Assembly (NCBI RefSeq): GCF_006715025.1
Contig: NZ_VFMK01000001.1
Coordinates: forward strand, 2,356,001-2,420,000
From: Serratia fonticola
GTDB lineage: Bacteria > Pseudomonadota > Gammaproteobacteria > Enterobacterales > Enterobacteriaceae
Direction of reading: 5' to 3'
DNA: 64,000 nucleotides
Shown: positions 1 through 7,438 of the stretch, one piece after another
How positions within the stretch are numbered: position 1 is the first letter of the stretch
Layout of the letters: each line of letters begins with the position of its first letter
Made by a program: the position numbers and the translations under genes
The notes under the pieces: model-generated
Database searches by the model: none
What the model was told of the DNA's origin: nothing
Seen by the model: the letters and a program-made list of their open reading frames with translations, nothing else

Positions 1-124
1 ATTACGCACCGTCAGAATGTTGGCTGCTTTTTAATCTATTAATAAGTATAAGTCATCTTCACCTTGCAATTATTCCTATAAAAATTCTCTGAGTTTTAAA
101 TGGTTTAACACAAGTGAGATTGCC

Positions 125-433
125 ATGAAGAGCTTACGGTTATTTTTAATCGCAGGGATGTTGTTTTCATGGATGGCAGCAAGTCAGGCTGATGTGACCG
201 GTGGGGTGATTCGTTTCTCTGGTACGATTGTCGAGGGGCCTTGTCGGGTAAATGTTGTTAACGCAATAGCCAATACCGAATGTTATCGCAATGGGCAAAA
301 CTACAAGGCTACACAAGCTCTTGACAAGGTTAGTTTTGATAGGAAAGAGCTCCCAATGAATATTGGTACAAGCCAGATGAAATGGATAAATCAGCAGAAA
401 AAACTGGCAATAATAACGTTGGAATATCGCTAA
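125..433 (+). CDS. small fimbrial-subunit-like secreted protein
   Basis: A 102-residue protein with an N-terminal signal peptide (about residues 1-22, hydrophobic core LFLIAGMLFSWMAA, cut near ASQA-DV). The mature start, GGVIRFSGTIVEGPC, matches the first strand and first conserved Cys (C40) of type 1-family pilins, which are assembled by the chaperone-usher route. The second Cys is only 13 residues later (C53), whereas a normal pilin has about 40 residues between them. At about 80 mature residues it is also only half the usual subunit length, although the end (LAIITLEYR) resembles a pilin terminal strand. It may be the last gene of a fimbrial operon lying left of the window. Minor subunit, adaptor or shortened remnant cannot be told apart. 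Confidence 0.7.
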   Translation: MKSLRLFLIAGMLFSWMAASQADVTGGVIRFSGTIVEGPCRVNVVNAIANTECYRNGQNYKATQALDKVSFDRKELPMNIGTSQMKWINQQKKLAIITLEYR

Positions 434-471
434 GTGGAGGATCCCCACCGCTTTTCAAGCTGTGTTTCATC

Positions 472-504
472 GTCGTCATGCCAAATCGGATTTGGCATGA
501 CGAC
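472..504. terminator. perfect 16-bp inverted repeat between convergent genes
   Basis: The left arm (472-487, beginning GTCGTCATGCC) is perfectly complementary to the right arm (489-504), with a single central base. It lies between the 3' ends of the fimbrial gene and the yeiQ-type gene, which converge here. A hairpin this strong is probably a bidirectional terminator, although no run of T follows on either strand. Confidence 0.55.
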
Positions 505-521
505 TCACACTCACTCAGGTT

Positions 522-2003
522 TCAGATTCGTTGAGCCACAACCCAGTTTTTTACCGTTTCCCGAGCTCCCCGATCGCGCAATGACAGATAGGCCTGCGTG
601 ACCTCCGCGACAAATTCACTGTCCGCCGCCAGTTGTTCGCCAAAGACCGATTTCAGAGCCAACAGGGCTGTGACGCGTGCTTCCCCGTCTGACGAGTGCT
701 GGACAGTTTGCTGTAACGTCGCCAACATTGGATCGCGGATATCAATGGCTTGCCCCGCATCATCAATCCCCCCGACATAGCGTATCCAGCCTGCAACCCC
801 CAATGCCAGTCCGGCATAATTGCTTCCGTGCTGTCGATGCCAACGGATCGATTCCAGCATGCGTTGCGGGAGTTTCTGCGTGCCATCCATAGCTATTTGC
901 CAGGTCCGGTGTTGCAGCGCCGGGTTGCTGTAACGCTCGATCAATTGCGCTGCATACGCAGCCAGATCTATCCCTGCAACCTGTAGTGTCGGCGCTTGTT
1001 CGTTCAGCATCAGCTGGTGTGCGGCGCGGCGATAAAACGCATCTGCCATGCAGTCATTAATGTATTGATAGCCACCCAGATAGCCGAGATACGCCAGGAA
1101 TGAGTGGCTACCATTAAGCATTCTCAGCTTCATCTGCTCGAACGGCAGCACATCGTGCACCAGTTGCACACCGGCGGCCTCCCATTGTGGGCGTCCGGCA
1201 ACAAAATTGTCTTCTACTACCCATTGAATGAAGGGCTCGCAGGCGATAGCACACTCATCATGTACGCCACCGAGTGCCGTGGCGACTTCATCCAGCGTTT
1301 CTGGTGTCGCCGCAGGAACGATGCGGTCAACCATCGTGCTTGGGAAAGTCACATTATCGGCAATCCACTGGGCGAGCTCCTGATCACGAGCTTGGGCCAG
1401 CCCGATAACCGCATTGCGCACAACATGGCCGTTCTCAGGAATGTTGTCACAGGAAAGTACGCTAAAGGCAGACAGATTGCGTTGACGGCGTCGGGACAGT
1501 GCTTCGACCAATATCCCTGGCACCGTAGTTGGTTGCGCAGGATTAATCAGATCGGCCTTGACGGCATCATGTTGCAAGTCCAGTTGACCACTGCCGGGTT
1601 CGATACAATAGCCTTTTTCCGTAATGGTCATCGAGACGATCGCCACCTGAGGTTCGGCCAGTTTTTCCAACACCGCATCAATGCCTTCCAGTTTACGGTG
1701 CACGCTTTCGTGAACGGCGCCCACCACAATGGCCTGATTTCCCGTTGCCCCTTTTTCCAGCACGGTATAGAGATGGTCTTGAGCGCGCAGGGTCTGGAAC
1801 AACTTATCACCACCAAACAGGCTGATTTCGCAGATCCCCCAGTCTCCCCCTGTGAGATTCAGCACGCGATCGGTCAACAGCGCCTGATGGGCACGATGAA
1901 AAGCACCAAACCCCAAATGAACAATGCGGCTGCGCAGCGTGTTGCGGTTGTAACGCGGAAGTTGAGTCTCTGCGGGTAGCGGAGAATTGGCGATCGTTTT
2001 CAT
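522..2003 (-). CDS. yeiQ: fructuronate reductase-family oxidoreductase (YeiQ/UxuB type)
   Basis: A 493-residue NAD-dependent polyol/mannitol dehydrogenase-family protein. The N-terminal nucleotide-binding segment begins RIVHLGFGAFHRAHQA, and the C-terminal domain carries the family active-site region KLRMLNGSHSFLAYLG. Family members such as UxuB reduce D-fructuronate to D-mannonate in the cytoplasm. The sequence (for example GGDWGICEISLF and LYTVLEKGA) and the position near efpL fit YeiQ better than UxuB. The adjacent divergent uxuA suggests it nevertheless supplies the UxuB step. I start at 2003 (MKTIAN), not 2015, because GGAG stands six bases upstream of the inner ATG. In E. coli uxuA and uxuB are co-transcribed; here they diverge. 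Confidence 0.85.
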   Translation of the reverse strand: MKTIANSPLPAETQLPRYNRNTLRSRIVHLGFGAFHRAHQALLTDRVLNLTGGDWGICEISLFGGDKLFQTLRAQDHLYTVLEKGATGNQAIVVGAVHESVHRKLEGIDAVLEKLAEPQVAIVSMTITEKGYCIEPGSGQLDLQHDAVKADLINPAQPTTVPGILVEALSRRRQRNLSAFSVLSCDNIPENGHVVRNAVIGLAQARDQELAQWIADNVTFPSTMVDRIVPAATPETLDEVATALGGVHDECAIACEPFIQWVVEDNFVAGRPQWEAAGVQLVHDVLPFEQMKLRMLNGSHSFLAYLGYLGGYQYINDCMADAFYRRAAHQLMLNEQAPTLQVAGIDLAAYAAQLIERYSNPALQHRTWQIAMDGTQKLPQRMLESIRWHRQHGSNYAGLALGVAGWIRYVGGIDDAGQAIDIRDPMLATLQQTVQHSSDGEARVTALLALKSVFGEQLAADSEFVAEVTQAYLSLRDRGARETVKNWVVAQRI

Positions 2004-2147
2004 GAAGGGCTCCATTGCAAGAGAAAACCGGTCGGTAGCTTGCCTAAAGCTATCAGACCAGTTGGCCGTATGCAGGGGATATCACTGCACCGGTCACCGT
2101 GTTTTGTTGTCTACCGCCAGTGTAAGGCTGTAGCAAGATGAATAAAA

Positions 2148-2160
2148 TTGGTCAGTCCAA
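2148..2160. promoter_or_regulatory. candidate UxuR/ExuR-type operator
   Basis: TTGG-TCAGT-CCAA is an inverted repeat in an A-rich context in the 331-bp region between divergent yeiQ-type and uxuA genes. It resembles the FadR-subfamily GntR operators bound by UxuR and ExuR (TTGGT...ACCAA type). It is placed to control both genes. The rest of the 2004-2334 gap holds no gene. Confidence 0.45.
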
Positions 2161-2334
2161 AATAAGCCAGAATCGTGAGTTGGATCAACCCATCAGCATT
2201 TCGGTTTTGACAGTATGCCGCTAAAGAGTAAGGTTAAAGATGAGTGACATCTATTGCAATGTGGTATAACAGGATGATCTTAATTTTGCGATCCTTCTCA
2301 CCACGGTGTGAACGACTTTTACAAGGATAAATCA

Positions 2335-3528
2335 ATGGAACAAACATGGCGTTGGTACGGGCCGAACGATCCGGTTTCTCTCGATGATGTGCGCCAGGCT
2401 GGGGCGACTGGCGTTGTGACCGCTTTACACCATATTCCCAATGGGGAGATATGGCCGGTTGAGGAGATCAAGGCGCGTCAGGCTCTGTTAGCGGAAAAAG
2501 GGCTGGTGTGGTCGGTGGTGGAAAGTATCCCGGTACATGAGGAGATCAAAACCCACAGCGGCAACTATCAACGTCATATCGCCAATTACCAGCAATCATT
2601 GCGCAATCTGGCGGCCTGTGGCATTGACACCGTGTGCTACAACTTTATGCCGATCCTGGACTGGACGCGCACCGATCTGGAGTATCAACTGCCGGATGGC
2701 TCAAAAGCGTTGCGTTTTGATCAGATCGCTTTCGCGGCGTTTGATCTGCATATTCTGCAGCGTGCCGGTGCTGAGAAGGATTATACCGCTGAGGAACGGG
2801 CTCAGGCACAGGCTTATTTCAAGGCGATGAGTAGCGCAGAGATCGCCAAACTGACCGGTAACATTATTGCCGGATTACCGGGTGCAGAAGAAGGCTATAC
2901 GCTCGATCAGTTCCGGGCGCGTCTGGCAGAGTACGATCATATTGATAAGGCACAGCTGCGTGAGAATATGGCGGTTTTCCTGCGCGCTATTGTGCCGGTC
3001 GCAGAAGAAGTGGGTGTGCGCCTCGCGGTACATCCAGACGACCCACCGCGCCCGATCCTTGGGTTGCCACGTATCGTTTCTACCATTGAGGATATGCAGT
3101 GGCTGAAACAAACGGTGGACAGTATCTATAACGGTTTCACCATGTGTACTGGTTCATACGGTGTCAGAGCGGATAACGATCTGGTAGCGATGATTGAAGC
3201 CTTCGGTGACCGCATTCACTTTACCCATCTGCGCGCCACCTGCCGCGAACAGAATCCTAAGACCTTCCATGAGGGGGCCCATTTGCAAGGGGATGTGGAT
3301 ATGGTGGCGGTGATTGAAGCGATCCTCACAGAGGAACAGCGTCGTCACAAGGCAGGCGATCGGCGGCCAATTCCGATGCGGCCGGATCATGGTCATCAGA
3401 TGCTGGACGATTTGAAGAAGAAAACCAATCCCGGCTATTCGGCTATTGGTCGTCTGAAAGGCTTGGCAGAGATCCGTGGCGTGGAGTTGGCGTTAAAACG
3501 GCGGTTCTTTCCAGAATTGATCTCGTAA
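2335..3528 (+). CDS. uxuA: mannonate dehydratase
   Basis: A 397-residue cytoplasmic enzyme that dehydrates D-mannonate to 2-keto-3-deoxygluconate in hexuronate breakdown. It is near-identical in motif content to E. coli UxuA: MEQTWRWYGPNDPVSL at the start, VCYNFMPVLDWTRTD-like (YNFMPILDW), AVHPDDPPRPILGLPR, FTMCTGSYGVRADNDL, and MRPDHGHQMLDDLKKK near the end. His, Cys and Asp residues in these blocks form the metal site of the family. The open frame extends upstream to a GTG at 2308, but the family start MEQTW and AAGGAT just before it place the start at 2335. It diverges from the reductase at 522-2003, with a palindromic site between them. Confidence 0.95.
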   Translation: MEQTWRWYGPNDPVSLDDVRQAGATGVVTALHHIPNGEIWPVEEIKARQALLAEKGLVWSVVESIPVHEEIKTHSGNYQRHIANYQQSLRNLAACGIDTVCYNFMPILDWTRTDLEYQLPDGSKALRFDQIAFAAFDLHILQRAGAEKDYTAEERAQAQAYFKAMSSAEIAKLTGNIIAGLPGAEEGYTLDQFRARLAEYDHIDKAQLRENMAVFLRAIVPVAEEVGVRLAVHPDDPPRPILGLPRIVSTIEDMQWLKQTVDSIYNGFTMCTGSYGVRADNDLVAMIEAFGDRIHFTHLRATCREQNPKTFHEGAHLQGDVDMVAVIEAILTEEQRRHKAGDRRPIPMRPDHGHQMLDDLKKKTNPGYSAIGRLKGLAEIRGVELALKRRFFPELIS

Positions 3529-3533
3529 GCAGA

Positions 3534-3554
3534 GGGCGCAATCGGGTTGCGCCC
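3534..3554. terminator. hairpin between uxuA and efpL
   Basis: GGGCGCAA (3534-3541) pairs perfectly with TTGCGCCC (3547-3554) across a five-base loop, in the 37 bases between convergent uxuA and efpL. There is no T run, so this is a probable bidirectional stop of moderate strength. Confidence 0.5.
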
Positions 3555-3565
3555 CCAAGCCATGA

Positions 3566-4138
3566 CTAGTCTGCGCGGCTCATATAGCGGCGTTCTGCAA
3601 TATGAATGCGGATTTTGTCACCTGCGCTCAGGTATTCCGGTACCTGAATGGTCAAGCCGGTCGCCATGGTGGCCGGTTTGTTACGGGCGCTGGCTGAAGC
3701 ACCTTTGATGCCAGGTGCGGTTTCAACAATTTCCATATCCACGGTCTGTGGCAGTTCCAGCGCCAGCACCTGCCCTTCAAGCGTCAGGACTTGCATTCCC
3801 GGCAACCCGCCTTCAGGAATAAACAGCAATTCATCTTCAATCTGATCTTTTTTGAAGATATACGGGGTGTAATCTTCATCATCCATGAAGACATACTCTT
3901 CGCCATCAATATAAGAGAAGTTCACTTTGCGGCGGGACAGGCTAATGGTGTCCAGAATATCATCGCCTTTGAAACGTTCTTCTACCTTCAGCCCGGTACG
4001 TACGTCGGAAAAACGCATTTTGTACAATGTGCTGGCACCACGGGCGCTTGGGCTTTGGACATCAATGTCTTTTACCAGCAGCAGCTTGCCGTTGTAGTTG
4101 ATCGCCATACCGCGTTTGATTTCGTTCGCTCTAGCCAT
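3566..4138 (-). CDS. efpL: elongation factor P-like protein EfpL (YeiP)
   Basis: A 190-residue EF-P paralogue with the three-domain layout: KOW-like domain at 1-65, then two OB domains. EF-P relatives bind between the P and E sites of stalled ribosomes and help peptide bonds form at difficult sequences. The loop at residues 29-36 reads SPSARGAS, with Arg33 at the tip, where EF-P carries its modified lysine; this marks the EfpL branch. The body (KVEERFKGDDILDTI, YVFMDDEDYTPYIF) is typical. In E. coli the gene sits beside yeiQ and yeiW; here uxuA and mtr have come between. The start ATG at 4138 gives the standard family N-terminus, MARANEIKRG. Confidence 0.95.
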   Translation of the reverse strand: MARANEIKRGMAINYNGKLLLVKDIDVQSPSARGASTLYKMRFSDVRTGLKVEERFKGDDILDTISLSRRKVNFSYIDGEEYVFMDDEDYTPYIFKKDQIEDELLFIPEGGLPGMQVLTLEGQVLALELPQTVDMEIVETAPGIKGASASARNKPATMATGLTIQVPEYLSAGDKIRIHIAERRYMSRAD

Positions 4139-4256
4139 TGGAATACCCTGTCGAGATTAAAGTTTGGGAAGTTGCGACAAGTTACTCGTGCCGTGCTTTT
4201 CAGGCAATAGCAATGCGTAAAAAGAGTGCTGAAAACGGATAGAACACGGGAAGGGA

Positions 4257-4278
4257 AAGGGCGGTTGGCACCGCCCTT
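4257..4278 (-). terminator. terminator downstream of mtr
   Basis: AAGGGCGGT (4257-4265) and ACCGCCCTT (4270-4278) form a nine-pair stem with a four-base loop just past the mtr stop. On the minus strand it is followed by a pyrimidine-rich stretch (TTTCCCTTCCC). Confidence 0.6.
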
Positions 4279-4283
4279 GGATT

Positions 4284-5528
4284 TTATTTAAACACAGGCA
4301 ACAGATCCAGCAGTGTCAGAACGTGAGCAACCACGTTAATCAACCCAAACAGGATGATAAACAGGATCATTCCCTGGCCGCCAGGCGCGCGATATTCTGC
4401 CTGCGGGAAACGGCGACGGCATGCTCGCGCCATCATGGCGGGCACGATCACCGCCCAAATGGTGGCGGCAAGTCCTGCAAACCCGATAGCGTAGAGAAAA
4501 CCGTTCGGGAACAGCAGGGCGGCCAACGTGGGGGGCACGAAGGTGACCAGCGCTGACTTGGCACGGCCAGTGCTGTTATCGCTAAACTTGAAGAAGTCGG
4601 CGAGAAAATCAAACAACCCCAACGATACGCCGAGGAACGAACTGGCGAGCGCCATATAAGAGAAGGCATTCAACAGTTGGCCAACCGCCTGGCTGCTGGT
4701 CACGTTGCCCATCTGTTTGAGTAGGCTACCGATGTTGCCGCCTTCGGCAATGACCTGTTTGAAAGCATCCCGGGTGATATTACCCTGGATAACATACTGC
4801 CACAGGATGTAGATCCCCAGCGCCAACAGGGTGCCATATACCAGGCTACGAACCACGGCGCTGCTGTCTTTGTGGTAATACTTCACCAGGCCCGGCACGT
4901 TGCCATGGTAACCAAATGACGTCAGCAGATAAGGCAGTGCTGCCAGCGCATAGGGCAGGTAGCTGGCATCGCTTTCACTCTGGTTGAACAGCACCGCAGG
5001 TTGTACATGGGTAAACATATCCCCCACGGATAACACGAAGGTGATCACCATTCCGCCAATTAAAATGGTACTCAGGCGGTCAACGGCGCGGGTTGATAAC
5101 CAGACAATAAAGGCGACGATGACGGCAAACACCAACCCGGAAAGGGTCTGGCTGGTACCGATAATCCCTTCCAGCGTATGGGAGATGATCGAGCCACCCG
5201 CTGAGATATAAGCATAGGTCAGAATATACAAGACAAAGGTAATAGACAGGCTGTTGAGGGTGTTCCAGCCGTTACCCAACAGGTCTTTCACCATGGTATG
5301 AAAGCTGGCGCCGGTGGGGTAATTGAGGGTGGCCTCCAGAATCATCAGACCGGAAATGAGCATACATGCCCAGGTATAAATCAACAACGCCACGGAGCCG
5401 CTGAACCACACGCCAGAAGTCACGATAGGGATAGAGAACATACCGGCGCCGACGGCGGTACCGGCAATAATCATTGCGCCACCGAGGACGGAAGGGCGGG
5501 AAAGTTTTTGGATGGTGTCCGTGGACAT
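4284..5528 (-). CDS. mtr: aromatic amino acid (tryptophan) permease, Mtr type
   Basis: A 414-residue inner-membrane amino acid:proton symporter of the HAAAP family with about 11 membrane segments. Family blocks are clear: GGAMIIAGTAVGAGMFSIP at the start, LEATLNYPTGASF, LYILTYAYISAGGS, LTSFGYHGNVPGLVKYY, and FPNGFLYAIGFAGLAATIWA. Similarity alone leaves Mtr, TnaB and TyrP as options. The TrpR-like operator immediately upstream (5565-5584) and the Mtr-like ending LLPVFK favour the tryptophan permease Mtr. It forms a single-gene unit with its own terminator. It lies between efpL and yeiW, where E. coli has no such gene, so it was inserted into or lost from this backbone. Confidence 0.82.
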   Translation of the reverse strand: MSTDTIQKLSRPSVLGGAMIIAGTAVGAGMFSIPIVTSGVWFSGSVALLIYTWACMLISGLMILEATLNYPTGASFHTMVKDLLGNGWNTLNSLSITFVLYILTYAYISAGGSIISHTLEGIIGTSQTLSGLVFAVIVAFIVWLSTRAVDRLSTILIGGMVITFVLSVGDMFTHVQPAVLFNQSESDASYLPYALAALPYLLTSFGYHGNVPGLVKYYHKDSSAVVRSLVYGTLLALGIYILWQYVIQGNITRDAFKQVIAEGGNIGSLLKQMGNVTSSQAVGQLLNAFSYMALASSFLGVSLGLFDFLADFFKFSDNSTGRAKSALVTFVPPTLAALLFPNGFLYAIGFAGLAATIWAVIVPAMMARACRRRFPQAEYRAPGGQGMILFIILFGLINVVAHVLTLLDLLPVFK

Positions 5529-5564
5529 TATTACTCCTGAGTGGTCATAGGCCGTTAGTTCTTT

Positions 5565-5584
5565 TGTACTAGCTCAATGGTACA
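5565..5584. promoter_or_regulatory. TrpR-like operator upstream of mtr
   Basis: TGTACTAGCTCAATGGTACA is a near-palindrome with perfect TGTAC/GTACA ends. It matches the trp operator pattern (GTACTAG...) and resembles the remembered E. coli mtr operator TGTACTCGTGTACTGGTACA. It lies 37 bp upstream of the mtr ATG. Inferred: repression by tryptophan-bound TrpR. Confidence 0.7.
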
Positions 5585-5799
5585 TGCGTGATGCGTGCAT
5601 GTAAAGCGGATATCCAGGCTCTTTAGTGCAATAAACGCGGTATTAAGCATTGTTGTTATGCGTTCAACGGGCAGCCGGCGAGTCTTCGTCATTGGGCAAA
5701 AACTAAAGATTTGGCTTGTTACCGGATAATGCTGGCGGCAATCCTGGCGGGCTGCTATTGTCCGTCATCGACTTTTGCTAGCCCCCAAGAGAATCGCTG

Positions 5800-6054
5800 A
5801 TGGACTGCCGTCCAGATTGTGGCGCTTGCTGCATCGCACCTTCTATTTCCAGCCCGATCCCCGGTATGCCTAATGGCAAACCGGCGAATACCCGTTGTAT
5901 TCATCTGGATGAGCAATTGCGCTGCGGGTTGTTTCATTCGCCGCTGCGGCCCAAAGTTTGCGGTAGCCTGCAGGCCAGCCGTGAGATGTGCCACGATCGC
6001 CGTGACGACGCGTTGATTTATCTGGCTAAACTGGAGGCGGATACCGCGCCTTGA
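5800..6054 (+). CDS. yeiW: YkgJ-family cysteine-cluster protein YeiW
   Basis: An 84-residue protein rich in cysteine. MDCRPDCGACC at the start gives C3, C7, C10 and C11, followed by RCIHLDEQLRCGLF, RPKVCGSL and EMCHDR. This spacing is the signature of the UPF0153/YkgJ family, thought to bind zinc or iron-sulfur, with unknown function. It matches my recollection of E. coli YeiW in length and motif (MDCRPDCGACC, SISSPIPGMP), and YeiW also lies between efpL and setB there. Its 3' end overlaps the 3' end of the converging setB gene by 37 bases. Confidence 0.85.
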   Translation: MDCRPDCGACCIAPSISSPIPGMPNGKPANTRCIHLDEQLRCGLFHSPLRPKVCGSLQASREMCHDRRDDALIYLAKLEADTAP

Positions 6055-7229
6055 GTATCCTTCAGCCGCCACAGACAGACTACGGCACCCAGCACCATCG
6101 CCAGTGCGAAGTAAAATACCGCATGGTAATTCCAGATTTCAGCCACGGCACCGGCGATTGAACCGGCAATAATCCAGCCAACGCGGGTGGTATTGGTAAA
6201 TAGCGTGGTCGCCGCACCCGCCTGCCCAGGCATCAAATCCTGAAAATAGAGCATGCCGATCCCTGCCAGTACGCCGATAAACAACGCGTTCAGCAATTGC
6301 AGAGCGATTAACTGCCAACTGCCGGTAATAAACAGCAGGGCCGTATAGAACAACACGCCGGCAATCACCGCACAGCGCATCAAAAAACGTTTACCGAAGC
6401 GTTCGGCAACCATACCGGCGAGCAGCATCGTTGGGATTTCCAGCCCGGCGGCGGTCCCCATCAGGATCCCGGCCAGCTTTTCCGATAAATGCAGCTCTCG
6501 CACCATATACAGCGGCATGTTGATCAGGTACATGCTGTTAGCTGTCCACATTAACGTGCAGGCCATAAACAGCAGCAGCGTGTCGCGGCGGTTCTGGCGC
6601 GGAGCTTCCAGCACGGCCCCGTTGGTGCTTGGCGCTTTGGGCATGGAAGGCAGCATTTTCCAAACCAGTGCTCCGCAGAGAATAAAGGTTGCCGCGGCGG
6701 CCAGATACATCACCTTAAAGCCAAAACCCAACGCCAGGGCAAATGCGATCGGTGGGCCGATCACCCAGGCCAGGGAGACTTGAGCGCGCAGTATGGAACT
6801 GAACATAACCGCTTCCCGCCCGGTGCGTTCAGCATGTTCTCGCGCCAGAGCAAACATCTGTGGGTTGGCGGTGGAGCCGAAACTGCTCAACAACACGCCG
6901 ACAAACAACAGCAGGTAGTAGTTACGATTCCAGGCGAACAGTGCGCAGGCCAATGCACCTAACATACAGCAGAAGAAGATCAGCGATTTGCGGTCGCCTT
7001 TTTTATCTGAACGACTGGCCAGGAACTGGCTGACCAAGATACCGATCACCGCGCTGCCGGTAAAAAACAGGCCGACCATCGTGGGCCGCACGTTCACTTC
7101 GGTGGACAGGAACAGGCTCAGCGTGGGCGTCTGTAAGGCGCCGGCGATACCGGTGAGAAAAGCCACGACGAGAAAAGCCAATGAGGTTAAGTCGGGCAAA
7201 CGTCGCATTATCGCAGTGGAAGTACGCAT
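6018..7229 (-). CDS. setB: sugar efflux transporter SetB
   Basis: A 403-residue major facilitator protein with 12 predicted membrane segments. Its N-terminal segments (FLVVAFLTGIAGALQTPTLSLFLSTEV) and the loop after helix 2 (ASRSDKKGDRK) match the SetA/SetB/SetC sugar exporters, which expel glucosides and lactose-like sugars. Position beside the fru operon and yeiW points to SetB, although the Tor and Nudix genes now lie between setB and fruB. No convincing ribosome-binding site separates the ATG at 7229 from a second ATG eight codons in, so the exact start is uncertain. Confidence 0.85.
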   Translation of the reverse strand: MRTSTAIMRRLPDLTSLAFLVVAFLTGIAGALQTPTLSLFLSTEVNVRPTMVGLFFTGSAVIGILVSQFLASRSDKKGDRKSLIFFCCMLGALACALFAWNRNYYLLLFVGVLLSSFGSTANPQMFALAREHAERTGREAVMFSSILRAQVSLAWVIGPPIAFALALGFGFKVMYLAAAATFILCGALVWKMLPSMPKAPSTNGAVLEAPRQNRRDTLLLFMACTLMWTANSMYLINMPLYMVRELHLSEKLAGILMGTAAGLEIPTMLLAGMVAERFGKRFLMRCAVIAGVLFYTALLFITGSWQLIALQLLNALFIGVLAGIGMLYFQDLMPGQAGAATTLFTNTTRVGWIIAGSIAGAVAEIWNYHAVFYFALAMVLGAVVCLWRLKDTQGAVSASSLAR

Positions 7230-7352
7230 AAGAACGGGTATACAGCCAAAGAGGAAGAAGTCGGCCGCATAATACGCCTGTTTAAAAAAAACAAAAACCA
7301 GTTTTAATCAAGCTACAGGGAAAGCGACCTTGCTGAGGCGTCGGAGAAAAGA

Positions 7353-7378
7353 ACAGGGCGATGCTGGCATCGCCCTGT
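7353..7378 (-). terminator. terminator downstream of torA
   Basis: ACAGGGCGATG (7353-7363) pairs perfectly with CATCGCCCTGT (7368-7378) across a CTGG loop. On the minus strand the stem is followed by TTCTTTTC. It closes the torCA transcription unit before setB. Confidence 0.7.
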
Positions 7379-7438
7379 ATCAGGCTATCTCCTTCACTGA
7401 GCACCGTTGGCGATCAATTGAGGAGCGAGGTCGGGGAC

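Noticed and set aside
1104..1979. Long open frame on the plus strand (about 291 codons) opposite the yeiQ-type gene
   Set aside because: It lies entirely within a well-supported gene in the opposite direction, has no recognisable domain, and arises from GC-rich third positions.
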